Positions 24,020-35,823 of a DNA stretch of 64,000 nucleotides are shown piece after piece. The notes under the pieces were generated by a model. The model did not search any database. It saw only the letters and a list, made by a program, of their open reading frames with translations, and was not told the DNA's origin. The stretch spans positions 2,852,001 to 2,916,000 of the forward strand of contig JALGAS010000009.1 in NCBI GenBank assembly GCA_023078685.1, given 5' to 3'. Within the stretch, counting starts at the first letter, position 1, and each line of letters begins with the position of its first letter. The position numbers were made by a program, and so were the translations under genes. Origin of the DNA: Neopestalotiopsis rosae (Eukaryota; Ascomycota; Sordariomycetes; Amphisphaeriales; Sporocadaceae).

Positions 24020-25287
24020 GGAGTTCCCGAATCTGGTTGTTTGATATGCTGTCCCATGTATACTATTTGATTTGCTTGGAATTTGCCATTTTAATCACCT
24101 TTTCTTTGGTTTTTTTCCCCCCTCAAGTTCTCACTCCTTTCCAATAGCCAAGTTTGCAGATCGTCTGATTTGCTGATCCTTCCCTGTTGTCTATTCTACA
24201 TACGTAGCTAGAGTTTAATCGCCAAGGGCCCAGTAGCATTCATTTGACATACACCCCATATAGCTAGTTTTGCGGTCATGTTTCTAGTAAATGTATTCAT
24301 TCACCCTATTTGTACCTTGGAAGGGAACCATGCATACTTTCTCAAGGGAGTGAACCATGCGCATCGCCATACCCATCTGGTGTGGCAAATTACTAGTCCC
24401 GGCCCAAACGAAAGCGATGCAACATCGTAGCAGAATACCCGCCGCGCTGGCCGAATCATGGATCGTGATGCAGACTATGTAACCATGTTAGTTTCCTGTT
24501 TATGAATATTAGGACCTCCAGGCCTTTAAGGCATTGTAGCACATTTATTACAGGATCTAGGCTTTGAGGCTGTGCTTAATTGATTTTATAGACGCCAGGA
24601 TACTCTTCTGTCTTGTTTATAACTATTCGTCAATTGACAATGCGCACCTGCTCATAACTGGTGGTGCTTGTAGACCTCGGCTTCGTTCAGAATCCATTGC
24701 TCCAGGACATTACCATCGGCAAACGGCACGGTCTGGCTGGCAATCATGCCCGCTACGCCCTTTTCGCGGTCACACCACCAAAAGAGGTAGCATAGTACCG
24801 TGAAGTGTATTCGTCATATACCGCATCTATTAGTCGGCCAAATTGAAGGACCTAGGGCATGTTTTTCGACGTGTTGATGGTAGTCTTCTGCGAGAAGCAT
24901 TCATGAAGAGTCTCATCTGGCATCATAATTTATTAGAGCAAGTGCATGGACGAATGTCACGCTCGTACCAGAAAGTGAGTCCAGAAGCTCAGATGTGAAA
25001 CTCAGGTTGTCCATGCGTCGAGGATAAAGACCAAGAAGACTGGTGAACATTACAATTAATATGCAGAAATCAGCTTAGTAGCAATCGAATTCCCACGTTG
25101 ATTAGCATTCAAGCCCTGTGAAGAATTCCAGCAAGTGTGTTGTATAGTTACAATGGATAGCGAAAACGGCTTCCGCTTCTGCGAAGCAGGATTTACTTGA
25201 GCGCCATGTCTGTGGCAAGATCTCAGCCAGGATACCCCTGCCCTCTACCCCGAGAGCGAATGTGTCAAAAAGCCTGCCTATGACGAC
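24020..25287. other. Intergenic region with repeat copy and a short coding relic
   Basis: No intact gene. About 24255-24430 is a diverged copy of a repeat found at 25.6 and 32.9 kb (listed separately). On the + strand at about 25152-25337 a coding-like phrase occurs (DSENGFRFCEAGF, then LSQDTPALYPESEC and PAYDDLLNELDYEF) interrupted by a TGA. It may be a remnant of an unidentified gene. Confidence 0.4.
24255..24430 (-). repeat. Local repeat family, copy B (decayed)
   Basis: Read on the minus strand this aligns base by base with 25500-25640, with many substitutions and small gaps. Shared blocks include GGGACT.GT/A.ATTTGCCACA, GCGCATGGTT and GAAAGTATGCAT. Neither copy encodes a protein I recognise. 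Confidence 0.5.
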
Positions 25288-25499
25288 CTACTCAATGAAC
25301 TTGATTATGAGTTCTACAAAGAGAAAAGAATGTCCAGAATATAAACAATGCCGACACGTTGTTTCTTTGCCTTTTATTTTGAAAAAATCATTGAGGAGAA
25401 TCACAATAGACCTCAAGTATATAGCACGAGCTTCAAGTCTAGCTCTTGTAGCACGAAAGCAGACTCCTGGCGACAATTGTGCACCGTATTCACTTCCAT

Positions 25500-25860
25500 A
25501 TTCATTTGAACCCTCTCTGTACTTTGGAAGTATCTGCACAGTAACCAATGCATACTTTCCTGGGGACAAACCATGCGCACTGCCGTACCTATCTGCTGTG
25601 GCAAATGACAAGTCCCTGCCGAATCGGAAGCAATCATCAGCGCAGTGGAATAAGGTCATGAGACCCATATCGGCCAGACCAAACCCGTTGCTAATACCAC
25701 CCTGACCTGAGCCCAAGGGACAAGCACCGTTGACTTGACACTCTACAACCAGAAAGTCCGGGATCATGCGCGCAATATCTTCATCCTGCGGGCGCCTGAT
25801 CCACCTGCAAAGCAGATATGGAACGGACAATTCGAATGACTGACCTAATAATGTGATGCC
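25500..25860 (-). repeat. Local repeat family, copy A
   Basis: A long open frame crosses this segment on the minus strand (phrases QSFELSVPYLLCRWI and GGISNGFGLADMGLMT), but it matches no family. Related DNA is at 24255-24430 and at 32785-33065, where the frame is broken. It lies immediately downstream of the BTB-like pseudogene and could be non-coding duplicated DNA or a fragment of an unknown gene. Confidence 0.45.
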
Positions 25861-25957
25861 AGCCTCAAAAATGTGTTCGCTTGATTCCACCCATGCTACA
25901 TCTGTGCTGATAGTGCCGATCCGGTTCCCCCTTCCAGACCTATCCCCTAATATGACC

Positions 25958-26961
25958 TTAGTAAGACCAGTCTGAATCATAGTCGTAAAAACCATTACCT
26001 CCAGAATCCGTTGTACCGTCATCTTCTCCGAAGGTGCCTGAATGCGGATCTTCAATCGGCCACTTGTCCATGTTTGATCGCTGCTTTTGAGAGACCCTGA
26101 ATCGGCCTTCAAACGCCAGACGGACAATTTGTCTAGTCCTACAGTGGAATATCCTTTTGTGAGAATCCACGAAGAATGTGGCGTTGAATGCCATATTGCT
26201 ACCCGGGATGCTCAAGTCCGCTTGAGGGGACAAAAACGCGTGCACCAGTCGAAACGCAGAATCCCGGGCGAGACGCTGCTGGCCAGACAACTCTCTTCTT
26301 TCATCGGGATCCCAATCACTCTTTCCACTTCTGAAATCTTGCATCATGGCACGAGATCGCGGCCGCCAATGATGTCTATCTTGAGCATTTCGAGCGTGCG
26401 GCACAGGATTCGATACTCATCCAAGATGCTTGGCATGATTCTCAAGAACTCACGTGGCCCTTTCGCCAGTCCTCGGTGTACCACGTCAAACAGTGGGAGT
26501 TCCGCATCCGTAAATACCAGTAGATTGCCATGACGGGGAGGATGATCTTGCTCACGGGCGAGAGACTTGAAGTAGGGCATTTTCTCCAGTTCAACCAGGT
26601 ATTCAGATGTTCCGACTTGGATTTTGATCGGTGGTATTTCTGGATTGCTCTGGGTTAGAGTCTGCGAGGGCGTTGGCCAATATTCCGGGCGAATGAGCAC
26701 CTTGCAATTGGACTTCAGTATACTTGCCTGCACTGTAGAAGTTGTTTTGGACGTGGGAGATCCAATAGGGTCCCATTTGCAACAAAGGTCTTCGGGCAAC
26801 ATATTGCGTTCTGTTGACTTTGAGATAGAGAGCGTTTCTCTAGTACTTGCAATGATACCGACGGCGCCCAAACCAGCCACTGTTGGGATTGGTCCAGTCA
26901 GGGCCACACCAATTGCAGCTATAACGGCTGCCAATGACATTTGCCATTTCGGTCGAAGCAT
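25958..26961 (-). pseudogene. BTB/POZ-like fungal protein with a frameshift
   Basis: The first frame (26961-26344) has an N-terminal hydrophobic stretch and then the fungal BTB-like core: KIQVGTSEYLVELEKMPYFKS, LPLFDVVHRGL, and YRILCRTLEMLKIDIIGGRDL. The conserved continuation (QDFRSGKSDWD...LARDSAFRLVHAFL, FFVDSHKRIFHCRTRQIV, acidic end) follows directly in another frame to 25958. No intron fits between them: the shift occurs within about ten bases near 26350. Either one base was lost or gained in the genome, or it is a sequencing error. Intact relatives are about 300 residues long; their function is not established beyond the POZ interaction fold. Confidence 0.65.
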
Positions 26962-28644
26962 GTATAGCCGAGAATTTTGCCATCCCGTATATGATCTAGG
27001 GTTCTCTGTCTCACGTCGGGACCTTCCGGCGGGCTTTGTGAACGTTCAACTCCAGGTTCTCGGCTACGCCACAGCGTCGAACCTTTTATTTTAGTCTGAT
27101 TCGTAACACAGGTAGAAACAAGAAAATACGCTCAATTTTAACACTTGTCTCAGCCAATGTCTAAAAACGGCACAGTCAGATACGCAAGATGTAGAATGAT
27201 GATTGATATGCTCGTGTACCTACCTGACTATATTATGGCTGCTGGCACGAAGTCGAAGTTGAACCTGAACTTGTAATGGCTACAATTATATGAGGTATTT
27301 GATAGCAACAACCTTCGTATCAAATATTCCATTAATCAGCTTATAAAAGCGCAGTCGCCAACCGATTTATGCACATCATCACCACTACCAAAGCCTCTTC
27401 AGATCCCATCGTCCCTATCAACCACGACAATCTCGCCGAAGAGTCCCCAAAGCCCCTCAAGTGAAGATGCCACCACTAGAAGTGCGGGTAATGATGCATT
27501 TCCATATGCCTCAGCTCCTGTCAGCCACTCACAAGTTCGACGATCCACTCGGAAGCCAGTCGCCAGGTCTTCTACGCATCGTGCCCGCGTCGAGCTCGAA
27601 CAGATACTAGTAGAAAGACGTTACAGAACACCATCTAAGCGACACGGCCATTGCTTACTCCCTCTACAGATGACACGTGCCAGGAAGGATGGACGGCGCC
27701 TCCAGAAAGTAACAAGATACTCAGAGTCAAACACCTGCTAGGTATTTGAATAGAGTTGCTCGTTCAATCGGAATTATATTGGACACGAAGTCGACGAAAA
27801 GGTTCAAAAAAGAAAAAAATACATGACTTTGTTTTATTTGCGTTTTCTTCATCTCTTGCCCTTCTGATCTGCCTTTGCCATTATGTTTCACGATCTGACC
27901 TCCGTTACCAATCATCAAAGCAAGAGACGGATCAGACTAAATCTTAATCCAAGGATGTTCAGAAGCCTTCATTTCGAGAATTGCATTTGACTAGTGTCGT
28001 TTACACCAATAATTTCACATTGCAACTCTCAAGATTTTGTGCTGCCCACAGAGGACATAACTTGAATTTACTCTTTGCGTGTAAAGTCCTTTTTTCTTGT
28101 CCAAGAGTTAATTGCATGAAAAATTGTTGCAAAGTAACTGCCTCTGGTATGATGCAACAAGTAGAAAGAGATAGTTTTCAGTAAGTGATTGTAAGCAATT
28201 GTACAACAGGTGCCGACATCTTTGTATCGACCATGGCGGAAATACCTCACAGCGTCGCTCAACGCCGCTCGAGCTGGCTGTTTGACAGGCGAATGTTGAT
28301 TGTGTACCGATTTAACTTACCTTCCAGACCATGCAGACAGCTTCCCCAATGCAGCTGGAAGTCATTGAGTTGAACTGAGCACATTAGACTCAAATACTAT
28401 GCTATACAGGTTGATCAGTCTGGCCTTATTGAAGCCAGATAAGACATTCCTATGTTTCAATACTCTAGCTATCGTATTTCTGTTTCGACTGAAACTGCTA
28501 CGTCAGCTTCTGCTCTGACATTAGTTGTCCACCACTGCGCCATCGTCCACCTTCTTTCTCAAGGCCCCATCTCCAAGACCCGTCCACACTACAGTGCCAT
28601 CAATTCGGACCGTGAAAACATGACCCGTCTTATGACTACGTTGG
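26962..28644. other. Intergenic region without a gene
   Basis: No domain, exon chain or repeated block is visible. Frames are short and several are A/T-rich. The region separates two decayed minus-strand genes. Confidence 0.45.
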
Positions 28645-30578
28645 TCATCCACCAACACTCTGCATGCTCCATTGCTGCGCAATCGAAGCAGTACTACGCT
28701 TCAGATTCAGCCCATTCTCCTTATCTGACAACCTCTACTTTTTCAACCTCTTCAGCAGATCTTTCTCTTTTGGAAGCCATGATTGGCGTGGGCCATTACG
28801 CCGCCGATTGGTGATCGGATTAGTGCGTTTAGTCTTGAGATCGATATTGAAATCAAGTAAAGATCTGCGCTTGCGAGCTGTACGCATATTTACAAGTTGA
28901 CTTGGCGGTTTGATGTCGGCTGAGCCGTACAAAGCTCGGTGTAAAGCGTGATTGGCAGCCATTTTCGCATCCTGGCGTACGTCCTGACTAAGTGGGACTT
29001 TGGTAGAGTTCGCGATCGAATCTATTACTGATATACAGACCGAGAGGAGGAGATCATCGTACTGAACAGGTCTAAGTATCAACTGATCCTCGTCAATATC
29101 CAAAGCGCAGTTATTGCAACTGTCTGGAGACTCGATCATAACATTTTCGACTCCTGATTCGTGGACGCGCTGAATATCATCGGCAGCGGGCTCAGCCTCC
29201 CGAGAGAAAACTCTGCCGCGGGTGATCCATCATCTTCAGATTCAAATGAAGGACTCTACTCGTCAGGTGACCTGGCTCGGCCTTGGTGTGTTTGACCTTT
29301 GTCGTTGAGCGAGATTACCCCATCCTGCCGTGTCCCATATGAAGCATCAGTGCTGCTCACAAATGGATGTAGCGAGCTACCATCAGTGACTACACTAAGT
29401 TCTTGTCCTTTTGGAAGACTGTGTACAAAGTTTGTTACTTCCATGACAGTATCCATCGCCTCGGAAACGGACATCGTTTTGGTGTCCAGAGCAACTGCTT
29501 TGATTGTGTGCAGACTGTAGTGGTTGTTCTGATGTTTGGCACAAAAGCTAACGTGGCCATGACACTGCTGGCACTCATAGCGCCAGTCGATCAATCTCCT
29601 TTCGCACCAATTACATCGGTAAGTGAGTACCTGCTGATCTGTATGGGCAACGGGTGTACTCTTCATCATAACAGAGGCACCAGGCAGCGTTTCTACGTGT
29701 GTGTCATGACTTATCACGTCAGTTGGCTGTTTCGCGACACTGACATCTTTTGGAACAAGCGAACGTGGCACTGTCGCCAATGTTGACTTCTGTCTTAGGT
29801 CATCGCGCGTCTAACTCTTAAGAGGACGGGCTTTCGCGCTCTCGCTCTCGGGATTTTGACTCCCACAATCGCTTCCTGAAGCAGGCAGACAGTGAAATTG
29901 GTGATTCGGGTGAATATGAGAAGCGTTCGGCAGACAAATCGAGCAGAATACAATCTGCGGACATTCAGAACACCGGTACTTGGTTGCTGAGCGTAGATCG
30001 GTCTCACACAGAAAACAGCTGGTAGACCTGAAGACGTCATGAGAATTTTGTTGCGAACGACTGGCCATGTCTTGCGAGGTACAATCTGCGAATCGCGTGG
30101 AAGCTCGTCTCGCATATCTATTTCCTGCATCCCTTGTGTTGCTTGCGCTTGATAATGCAAGATTGCGAAGTGGTGAGGCGCGCCTGCGCTCTTCAGTCCC
30201 ATGCCACGGCCCTTCCAATGAAGGTATGGCCAATTTCGGTACGGAGATTCCAGGATTTTGTGATGATCGTCCTGCCAGATGTGTTCGTTCTAGCAGTGGC
30301 CTATGTCGGCTCTTCCGTGTCAGTTGCTCCTTTCCGACCACCGAAGTGGCTAAGACTACTTCAGCGGTCCTGGCTGTCTCTGGATTGCGCGAGCTTCGAA
30401 CCGTAGATTTCACACCAGGGCTGGTGATTGTGGTCTCATTTGCGGTGCGCAGACCAGCGACTTGAACAGTCGTCACGTCTCTTGGCGCGCTTGATTGAGC
30501 TAGACCATTGACTTTCTGGCGAGTCTTCAATTTGGAAGCGAATGACTCTAGATTCAAGCTGCGCTCAGGCGCAAACAT
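28645..30578 (-). pseudogene. ZZ-type zinc finger / Myb-like protein with two in-frame TAG stops
   Basis: From ATG 30578 the frame runs through a Ser/Arg-rich region to a ZZ-like finger (CFLCETDLRS...YRCSECPQIVFCSIC...HPNHQF). At about 29811 a single TAG interrupts the frame, which then continues unchanged into a second finger (CNWCERRLIDWRYECQQCHG...HYSLH). A likely 59-base intron (GTCACC...CGGCAG) links this to a third segment that ends in a Myb/SANT-like motif (SWLPKEKDLLKRLKK), again cut by a TAG at 28735 while the same frame goes on to RSTASIAQQWSMQ, the expected third helix. Fingers plus a DNA-binding SANT end suggest a nuclear regulator. Two nonsense codons make it a probable pseudogene. 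Confidence 0.6.
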
Positions 30579-31011
30579 CGTGGTATCAGATTATGCTTTA
30601 TCGTTGATTTGGCCGATATTGACTTTGTCGTTGTGAGGCGTAGAGGTTGAATACCATGATGCAGAGGGGTAAAGCGCGCTTTGGCTGCAAGGGATGAGCT
30701 AGAAGATTGACACATTTTGCAAAGAGTACTTTGTGCCAAAGTTCTTTCAGAAAGATACATCGCTCTACGATTGTGTCTCAAGGGATGCGGCGTAGTGGTG
30801 GAGGGCAAGCCACGAAACTTCGCCGTTGATGGGCAAATATGGAAGTACGCTTGCAAGCGCACCGCTTTAACTATATATTAGTTAGCCTCCTGATCTTGCC
30901 TTCTATATTCTAGAGAAGATATCTTCTTCTCTAGGGCCTCGATATGTGCTATCACACTCGCCGTGTTCGGCTGCTGGGTTCGAATCTTAGCAACCAAAAA
31001 TGTTAGGATCA

Positions 31012-31503
31012 CTATGACAGTGGTTTCAGCGCGTGTGCTTCCGTGGTCTGCCGATCGCTCGACCAGTGCATTCGGTCCAGGACCGGAAATTCGTCAAGTG
31101 GATCGCCGGGGAGTGCGGGGATCTCGATGTTTGTCACAGCATGAATCGCATTCTCCAAAGACAACTTGGTTCCCAAGAAGTCACGCTCAGATGAGTAGAA
31201 TTTGACTGATATCGGTGCCAGGAGGTCTTGCAGCGTAGGGGCAGAAATGGATACCCATGACTGTATTTGGCGGGAAATAGTTTCGGTTCGGCTCTGTTGG
31301 CGAGGCCTAGAGCAATATATAGTGGAGAAGCACTTCGATCGACCACCTCGTTCTGCACTAACTTTTTGAGATCTATACCATAAAAAAGGAGCGTGAGGCC
31401 AAGCTTTTGTACCTCTTGAACCCATATATCGCTATCAAAGATCTTCTCAGTGACGACATGAATATTGTAAGAAACAGAGATCGCTGAGAGCTCCTCCATC
31501 TGT
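31012..31503 (-). pseudogene. Unknown protein fragment, frame broken
   Basis: From an ATG at 31503 one frame reads EELSAISVSYNIHVVTEKIF and VQKLGLTLLFYGIDLKKLV to FPAKYS. A coding-like continuation (SWVSISAPTLQDLLAPISVK, HAVTNIEIPALPGDPLDEF) lies in the next frame to 31012. I know no family for it. A missed intron or a frameshift near 31260 would explain the split. Confidence 0.3.
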
Positions 31504-31719
31504 GCTAATCGTATTTGTGCGGTGCAAGCTTCAGTTTTTCCTTCATGTGTGTACATGCACAGTTTATATATAATCATTCTCTTTGTAGTTCCGCAATATG
31601 CTCACGCGAGCAGGTTTCCAATTCAAAATCTGGATCTGCGTCTGGATCTGGATCCGGATCAGGTTCGGATCAGGTTCAAGCTCAGGCTCAAGATCCAAGA
31701 TATACTGCGCTTAATCTCT

Positions 31720-32780
31720 TGATGCTACCCAGCACAAATCATCCAGTTTCGTTTCTGAATTGACTTTGACCAATGTCCTTATCGAGATCTTTGACGTCAT
31801 AAAGAACATATGGATCGTATACTGCACAATAACATTGGGCTGCTTAAGCATTGCACGGCGTGGACCACCCTGCTGGCCATATTGCCTGTCTCTAATGGGA
31901 TCACGGGGGAGGCTCACCACATTCCGGCACATCCTTACATGCCGAAGATATTTGCTCTTGCAAAATAGTGCTGAATGGTTGCGAAACGCCCATTCGCCTT
32001 CCTCCTCGGCATGATTCCGGCCACGACATCAAGTAGAATCCACACCACGATCGTGGGAGCAGACTTCCAAGCCCATACAGGACCCGAGAATGTGCAACCT
32101 AGCCCAAAAAGGATGAAAAAGGTCATCCATGAGACAATCCCAATCCACTCCGATCTCTTGGGAGCTTCTTCTCGGTTGTACTGTTTACTTATTGAATCGG
32201 TTTTACTTTCTCTTCGCTGCTTGCGTGTCAGTAGTGACGCGTGACCGTGGATTATATACTCACCTGTTTCTCGGCTGTCGGTTCATCCGACCGCAGCGAA
32301 TGACTCTCGTAGCCCATGATTAGCAGTACTGCGGCAATCATGAGCACTGGGATGACGATAAAAAAAAAAGCCTAGAATGTGTCAGCCATTTGGATATATG
32401 ATTTGCTTCATGCGTTGTATACCCAGCGCCAGGTCGCGTGTTTGGCCTCAGCAAAGGCCCCACTGACCAACGGGCCCACGAACAGGCCCAATGGGAAGAA
32501 AATGCCAATGAATGCCTGGACCTTGGTGAACTCGCTACGAGGGACCATTTGTACGTTGTCGAAGAGGTTGCTTTGGATTATTAGCATTTGATACCCAAGC
32601 ATTAGAAGCCTTACATTTGATCAAAGACCACGGAGCCTATAGCCAGAATAACTCGGCCGAATATGATTGTCTCCATATTTGTGGCGAAACCTACGAATAG
32701 GGAACCAAGGATGCTGAACATTGTTCCAACGATGCCGAGCGTTTTCGGTTGACAGCGTCTGACTCAAAGAAGGCGAATCA
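31720..32780 (-). pseudogene. Major facilitator superfamily transporter relic
   Basis: Hydrophobic segments in MFS order occur in different frames: LGIVGTMFSILGSLFVGFAT and IIFGRVILAIGSVVF (spans 2-3 type), then FIGIFFPLGLFVGPLVSGAF followed by ATWRWVYN (the classic end of the fifth span), then AFFFIVIPVLMIAAVLLI, and WMTFFILFGLG...VWAWKSAPTIVVWILL. Frameshifts and stops separate nearly every block and nothing like the C-terminal six spans follows. The substrate cannot be told. Confidence 0.6.
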
Positions 32781-32784
32781 AAGC

Positions 32785-33065
32785 TCATCAATTGCTCTGT
32801 GCTTGAGCAAACATTCTGGTGATCACAATGACACCAGCACAGCGGAATGCGGTCATAAGACCCGTGTCGGACAGATCAAACCCCTGTTGCTATTGCCACT
32901 CTTGCCGGATCACAGGGATAGGCACTATGGACTCCACGGACTACATCCGGAAAGCCGGAGCTAAGGCCCACAATACCTACGGTTCGCGGACGTAAGATCC
33001 ACCCACCAAGCAAACATGGCACAGGCAAGTCGAATAACTGACCGATCGAGTCAGGTTGGCAAAAC
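32785..33065 (-). repeat. Local repeat family, copy C
   Basis: On the minus strand this aligns with 25650-25860: both have GGTCAGT.ATTCGA.TTG, a GTGGAT block and, further on, TAGCAAC.GG..TTTGATCTG/GGTCTGG and GGGTCT.ATGACC. It abuts the MFS relic, as copy A abuts the BTB relic. Confidence 0.45.
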
Positions 33066-34205
33066 ACATCGGCGTAGTGCACAGTAGCTCGTAGCTGTCA
33101 GCACCATGCCAGGATTGCACATGAAAAAGACAAAGGAGTCCAGAACTTGATTGTTCACACCATTTAGCAAGCAATGTAACACTCATGGAGTGCAGATGAA
33201 TGAATTCTCGCAGGGAGTTTCGCCTTGGAGTCGGGATCAATAGCAGTCTTCTTCCCTTGACTTCTGCTTTCCTCCCCACATCACTGTGGCGTTGTTCATA
33301 CCTGTGGGTAGGCAGCCTTGGAAGCCGGCTACAGAGAGTGTTCCCTCCATGACCGCCAACACATGTTTGTTCTTCTTCAAGGGTGCATGATCATGACTAC
33401 ATGGATGACCGAAAGCAACTGGGGCTGTACCTGTACTATGTAATCCTTGTCCAGTGCATGTCAATAACCCCATACCAGGCAGCAAATCACAGGAGTTCCC
33501 TACACTCCATTCCCCCGTTCCATAGCTTGTTCAATACTCTGTAGGTATAGCCACTCTGTTAGCCTATAATAGCTATGCCGGCTATGACTTCCAATTTGCA
33601 CTGCCTTATGAGCTGGATTTTGGCTCAACGTGATGATGCCATCTCCCTTGCGTGAATGCAAACAATGAATTTTCCTGAACACCTATGATACTGTGATTGT
33701 TTCCGCATTTTCCGTCTAGGAAGCCCCTGTCGATACATGGTTCTTACAAAGCCTCATCCCTCGGCGAGGGTATCCGGCCTATAATTCTGGAAACCCTCTT
33801 GTTGCCGTAATTTTGATTGCATAATACCACGTACAGTACAACGTATTGTGTGATCCAAATCTGAGGTCTTCGCTAGTTGGCTTGCATAGCCTACTCGAGA
33901 CAATGTAGTTTCCTATTTTCTTTCTTATTCTCTTCGTTTGTTGAGGTACTCAGTACATTCAAGCAAACATGGTTTATTAAACCTTTTGTATTGTAGAATA
34001 CGCAGGTATGTACCATGCTTTTTACTCAAATAATTGAGTCAAGGCCAACCTTTTGAATCCGATCTCATTTTCTGGCACCTGGCTATTTGTATAGCCTTCA
34101 GTACGTCAATCCGCAAAACCAACATGGACTTTTTGGAAAGCGACGGCTGGCGGCTTGGACTCTAGGACATCAACCAATGATGGTCGTTTTCGAAGGTCAA
34201 TGCTT
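33066..34205. other. Intergenic region without a gene
   Basis: Short overlapping frames on both strands, none with a recognised domain. Confidence 0.4.
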
Positions 34206-35196
34206 TCACGGGCAACTTCGAAGCAGTTCAGCTAGAGTGATTGAATCAAAACAAGCAATCTCACCTGAGGTTTTTGTCGCAATGCATTGCATAGCGCAGA
34301 AAGCCCAAAATTCATCCACATTCATCTTGCGCTCAAGACACTCTTCGGGGATCCATCTGTGTATTAGCCAATGGGATTCAGTGACGTAATGGAGACCTGT
34401 TGGATTCTTTGCGGAATATGCCTTGATACCAAACTCATGTGCAATTTCAGTTGACTTCCAGAATTTGACTGCCATCTGTTGCAGTTTCCGGGGAGATATA
34501 ATGAAGATCATAGCAGAACGAGTATCGTCTGGAGACTTTGACTTCATTATATTACAGATCCGTCCCGGACAGTCTGATACGGAAATGAAGGGCGGACTTG
34601 ATGTGTCGTTGTTATTGAGGTGATTGCGGATGTGAGCTTCTGTAATTTCAGATTCCCACTGATTCGCCTTTCCGCCAACCGGGACAAACAATTCCAATTT
34701 TCTTCTTCCGCTCACTTTGCGATGACAGTGAATGGTACCGATAAAATGGTAATTCGACTTCCTCTTCGCAAACTTGACGTGGCGTTATGCTTAATTTAAT
34801 TAGGTTTACGCGATGTAGCAGGTTCTGGTGAAACTCGTTGCGCCGCACAAGATGATGTAGCAATTGCTCAACCTGTATATTCTCCCTCTCAAGCTCGAGT
34901 AGCTCGTTTGTTCTATGATCGATGGCGTGAAGGGGGACTGATTCCGGAATAACTGTAGCTTGAGAGTGATCGCCCACGGCGAGACGGCTCATGTGATCCA
35001 GGGAGACCGACAGGAAATAGGCCAGATGCATCGCTTCTCTCAGTTCATTTGTGTTTCTCCGAAGCTCATTCATCTCCTGACACCTCTTCTTACTTGTCTC
35101 GAAGGTTACACAATCTTGATCTAAGAATCCAACAGGTTGAAGTCTGCTTTTTGTAGCAGTTCGCAGGCCATAGGAATCTCTGGCACTGTCGACCAT
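34206..35196 (-). pseudogene. Unknown fungal protein with one frameshift
   Basis: From ATG 35196 a helical, coiled-coil-like N-terminal part (FETSKKRCQEMNELRRNTNE, HRTNELLELERENIQVEQLL) runs to EKKRKKIGIVCP-like sequence at about 34690. The coding-like continuation (VGGKANQWESEITEAHIRN, DCPGRICNIMKS, MIFIISPRKLQQMA, SHWLIHRWIPEECLE) is in the next frame to 34206. Both readings cross the same bases, leaving no room for an intron, so one indel separates them. The joined product would be about 330 residues. I do not recognise a characterised family. It is either disabled or a sequence error. Confidence 0.45.
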
Positions 35197-35559
35197 GACG
35201 ACGTAGGAGTCTGAAGAAGCGGAAGGTGGGCTTGTTCATAGAATCTAAAAGAGAAATCTCGAACTTCGAGATTTACAAGATGGTGATTTCATGATTATGA
35301 GAAGAGAAGCTGATTTCTTTCTTGGTCTTGACTTCATTGTGACATCATAAGTCTTCATCTACGTAGTTGGCCTGTGGCTGATGTGGCTTGACGAAGACCT
35401 TTAGTCAAGATCTGCGTCAATCCGCACCCGGCTTTTACCGCCAAAACAGCGCCGGATTTGTCTACCCACAAATTACTACACCTATTACAGACCCAGTGAC
35501 TCTTTACATACTGTACATACGACGCGTATGTTTCCAGTTTTCCTGTCAACGGAACGTCA

Positions 35560-35823
35560 GCATCTTCTGCATAGCTTTCCATCATGGAGCGCGACATAAC
35601 AGGCAGGGCACTCATATATATCAAGCTGGTGTCCCAGATAAACACTTTCGAAGTGTCTCGTCAGTGACGCACGGCTACTGAATTGCCGAAACAGCTCATT
35701 TAACATAGTGTCACGATCTCGAGGTGCTCGATTTGATGCTTTCGCTATACACACGAAGCATTTCCGATCCTGACCATCTATCCCTGCTAGGACTACGTGT
35801 GCTGATTCGCTATCATACGACAT
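35560..35823 (-). pseudogene. C-terminal zinc-finger tail of a DUF3435 (FluG-domain) protein
   Basis: The 88-codon frame CFVCIAKASNRAPRD, FSSRASLTRHFESVYLGHQ and YECPACYVALHDGKL matches the pattern of the C2H2-like tail found at the end of many fungal DUF3435 proteins: Cys-x2-Cys, a His-containing helix, then CPxC...LDGK. The long DUF3435 tyrosine-recombinase-like body that should precede it is absent. DUF3435 proteins include the captain recombinases of Starship mobile elements, but the tail alone does not show that a Starship was here. Confidence 0.45.

Noticed and set aside
31640..31700. Ser-Gly repeat coding (GGATCTGGATCCGG-type simple repeat)
   Set aside because: A short simple-sequence stretch with no surrounding gene; the frame is open by chance.
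35560..35823. Full Starship element
   Set aside because: Only a DUF3435-like tail is present, with no captain body, no cargo pattern and no boundary repeats recognised.
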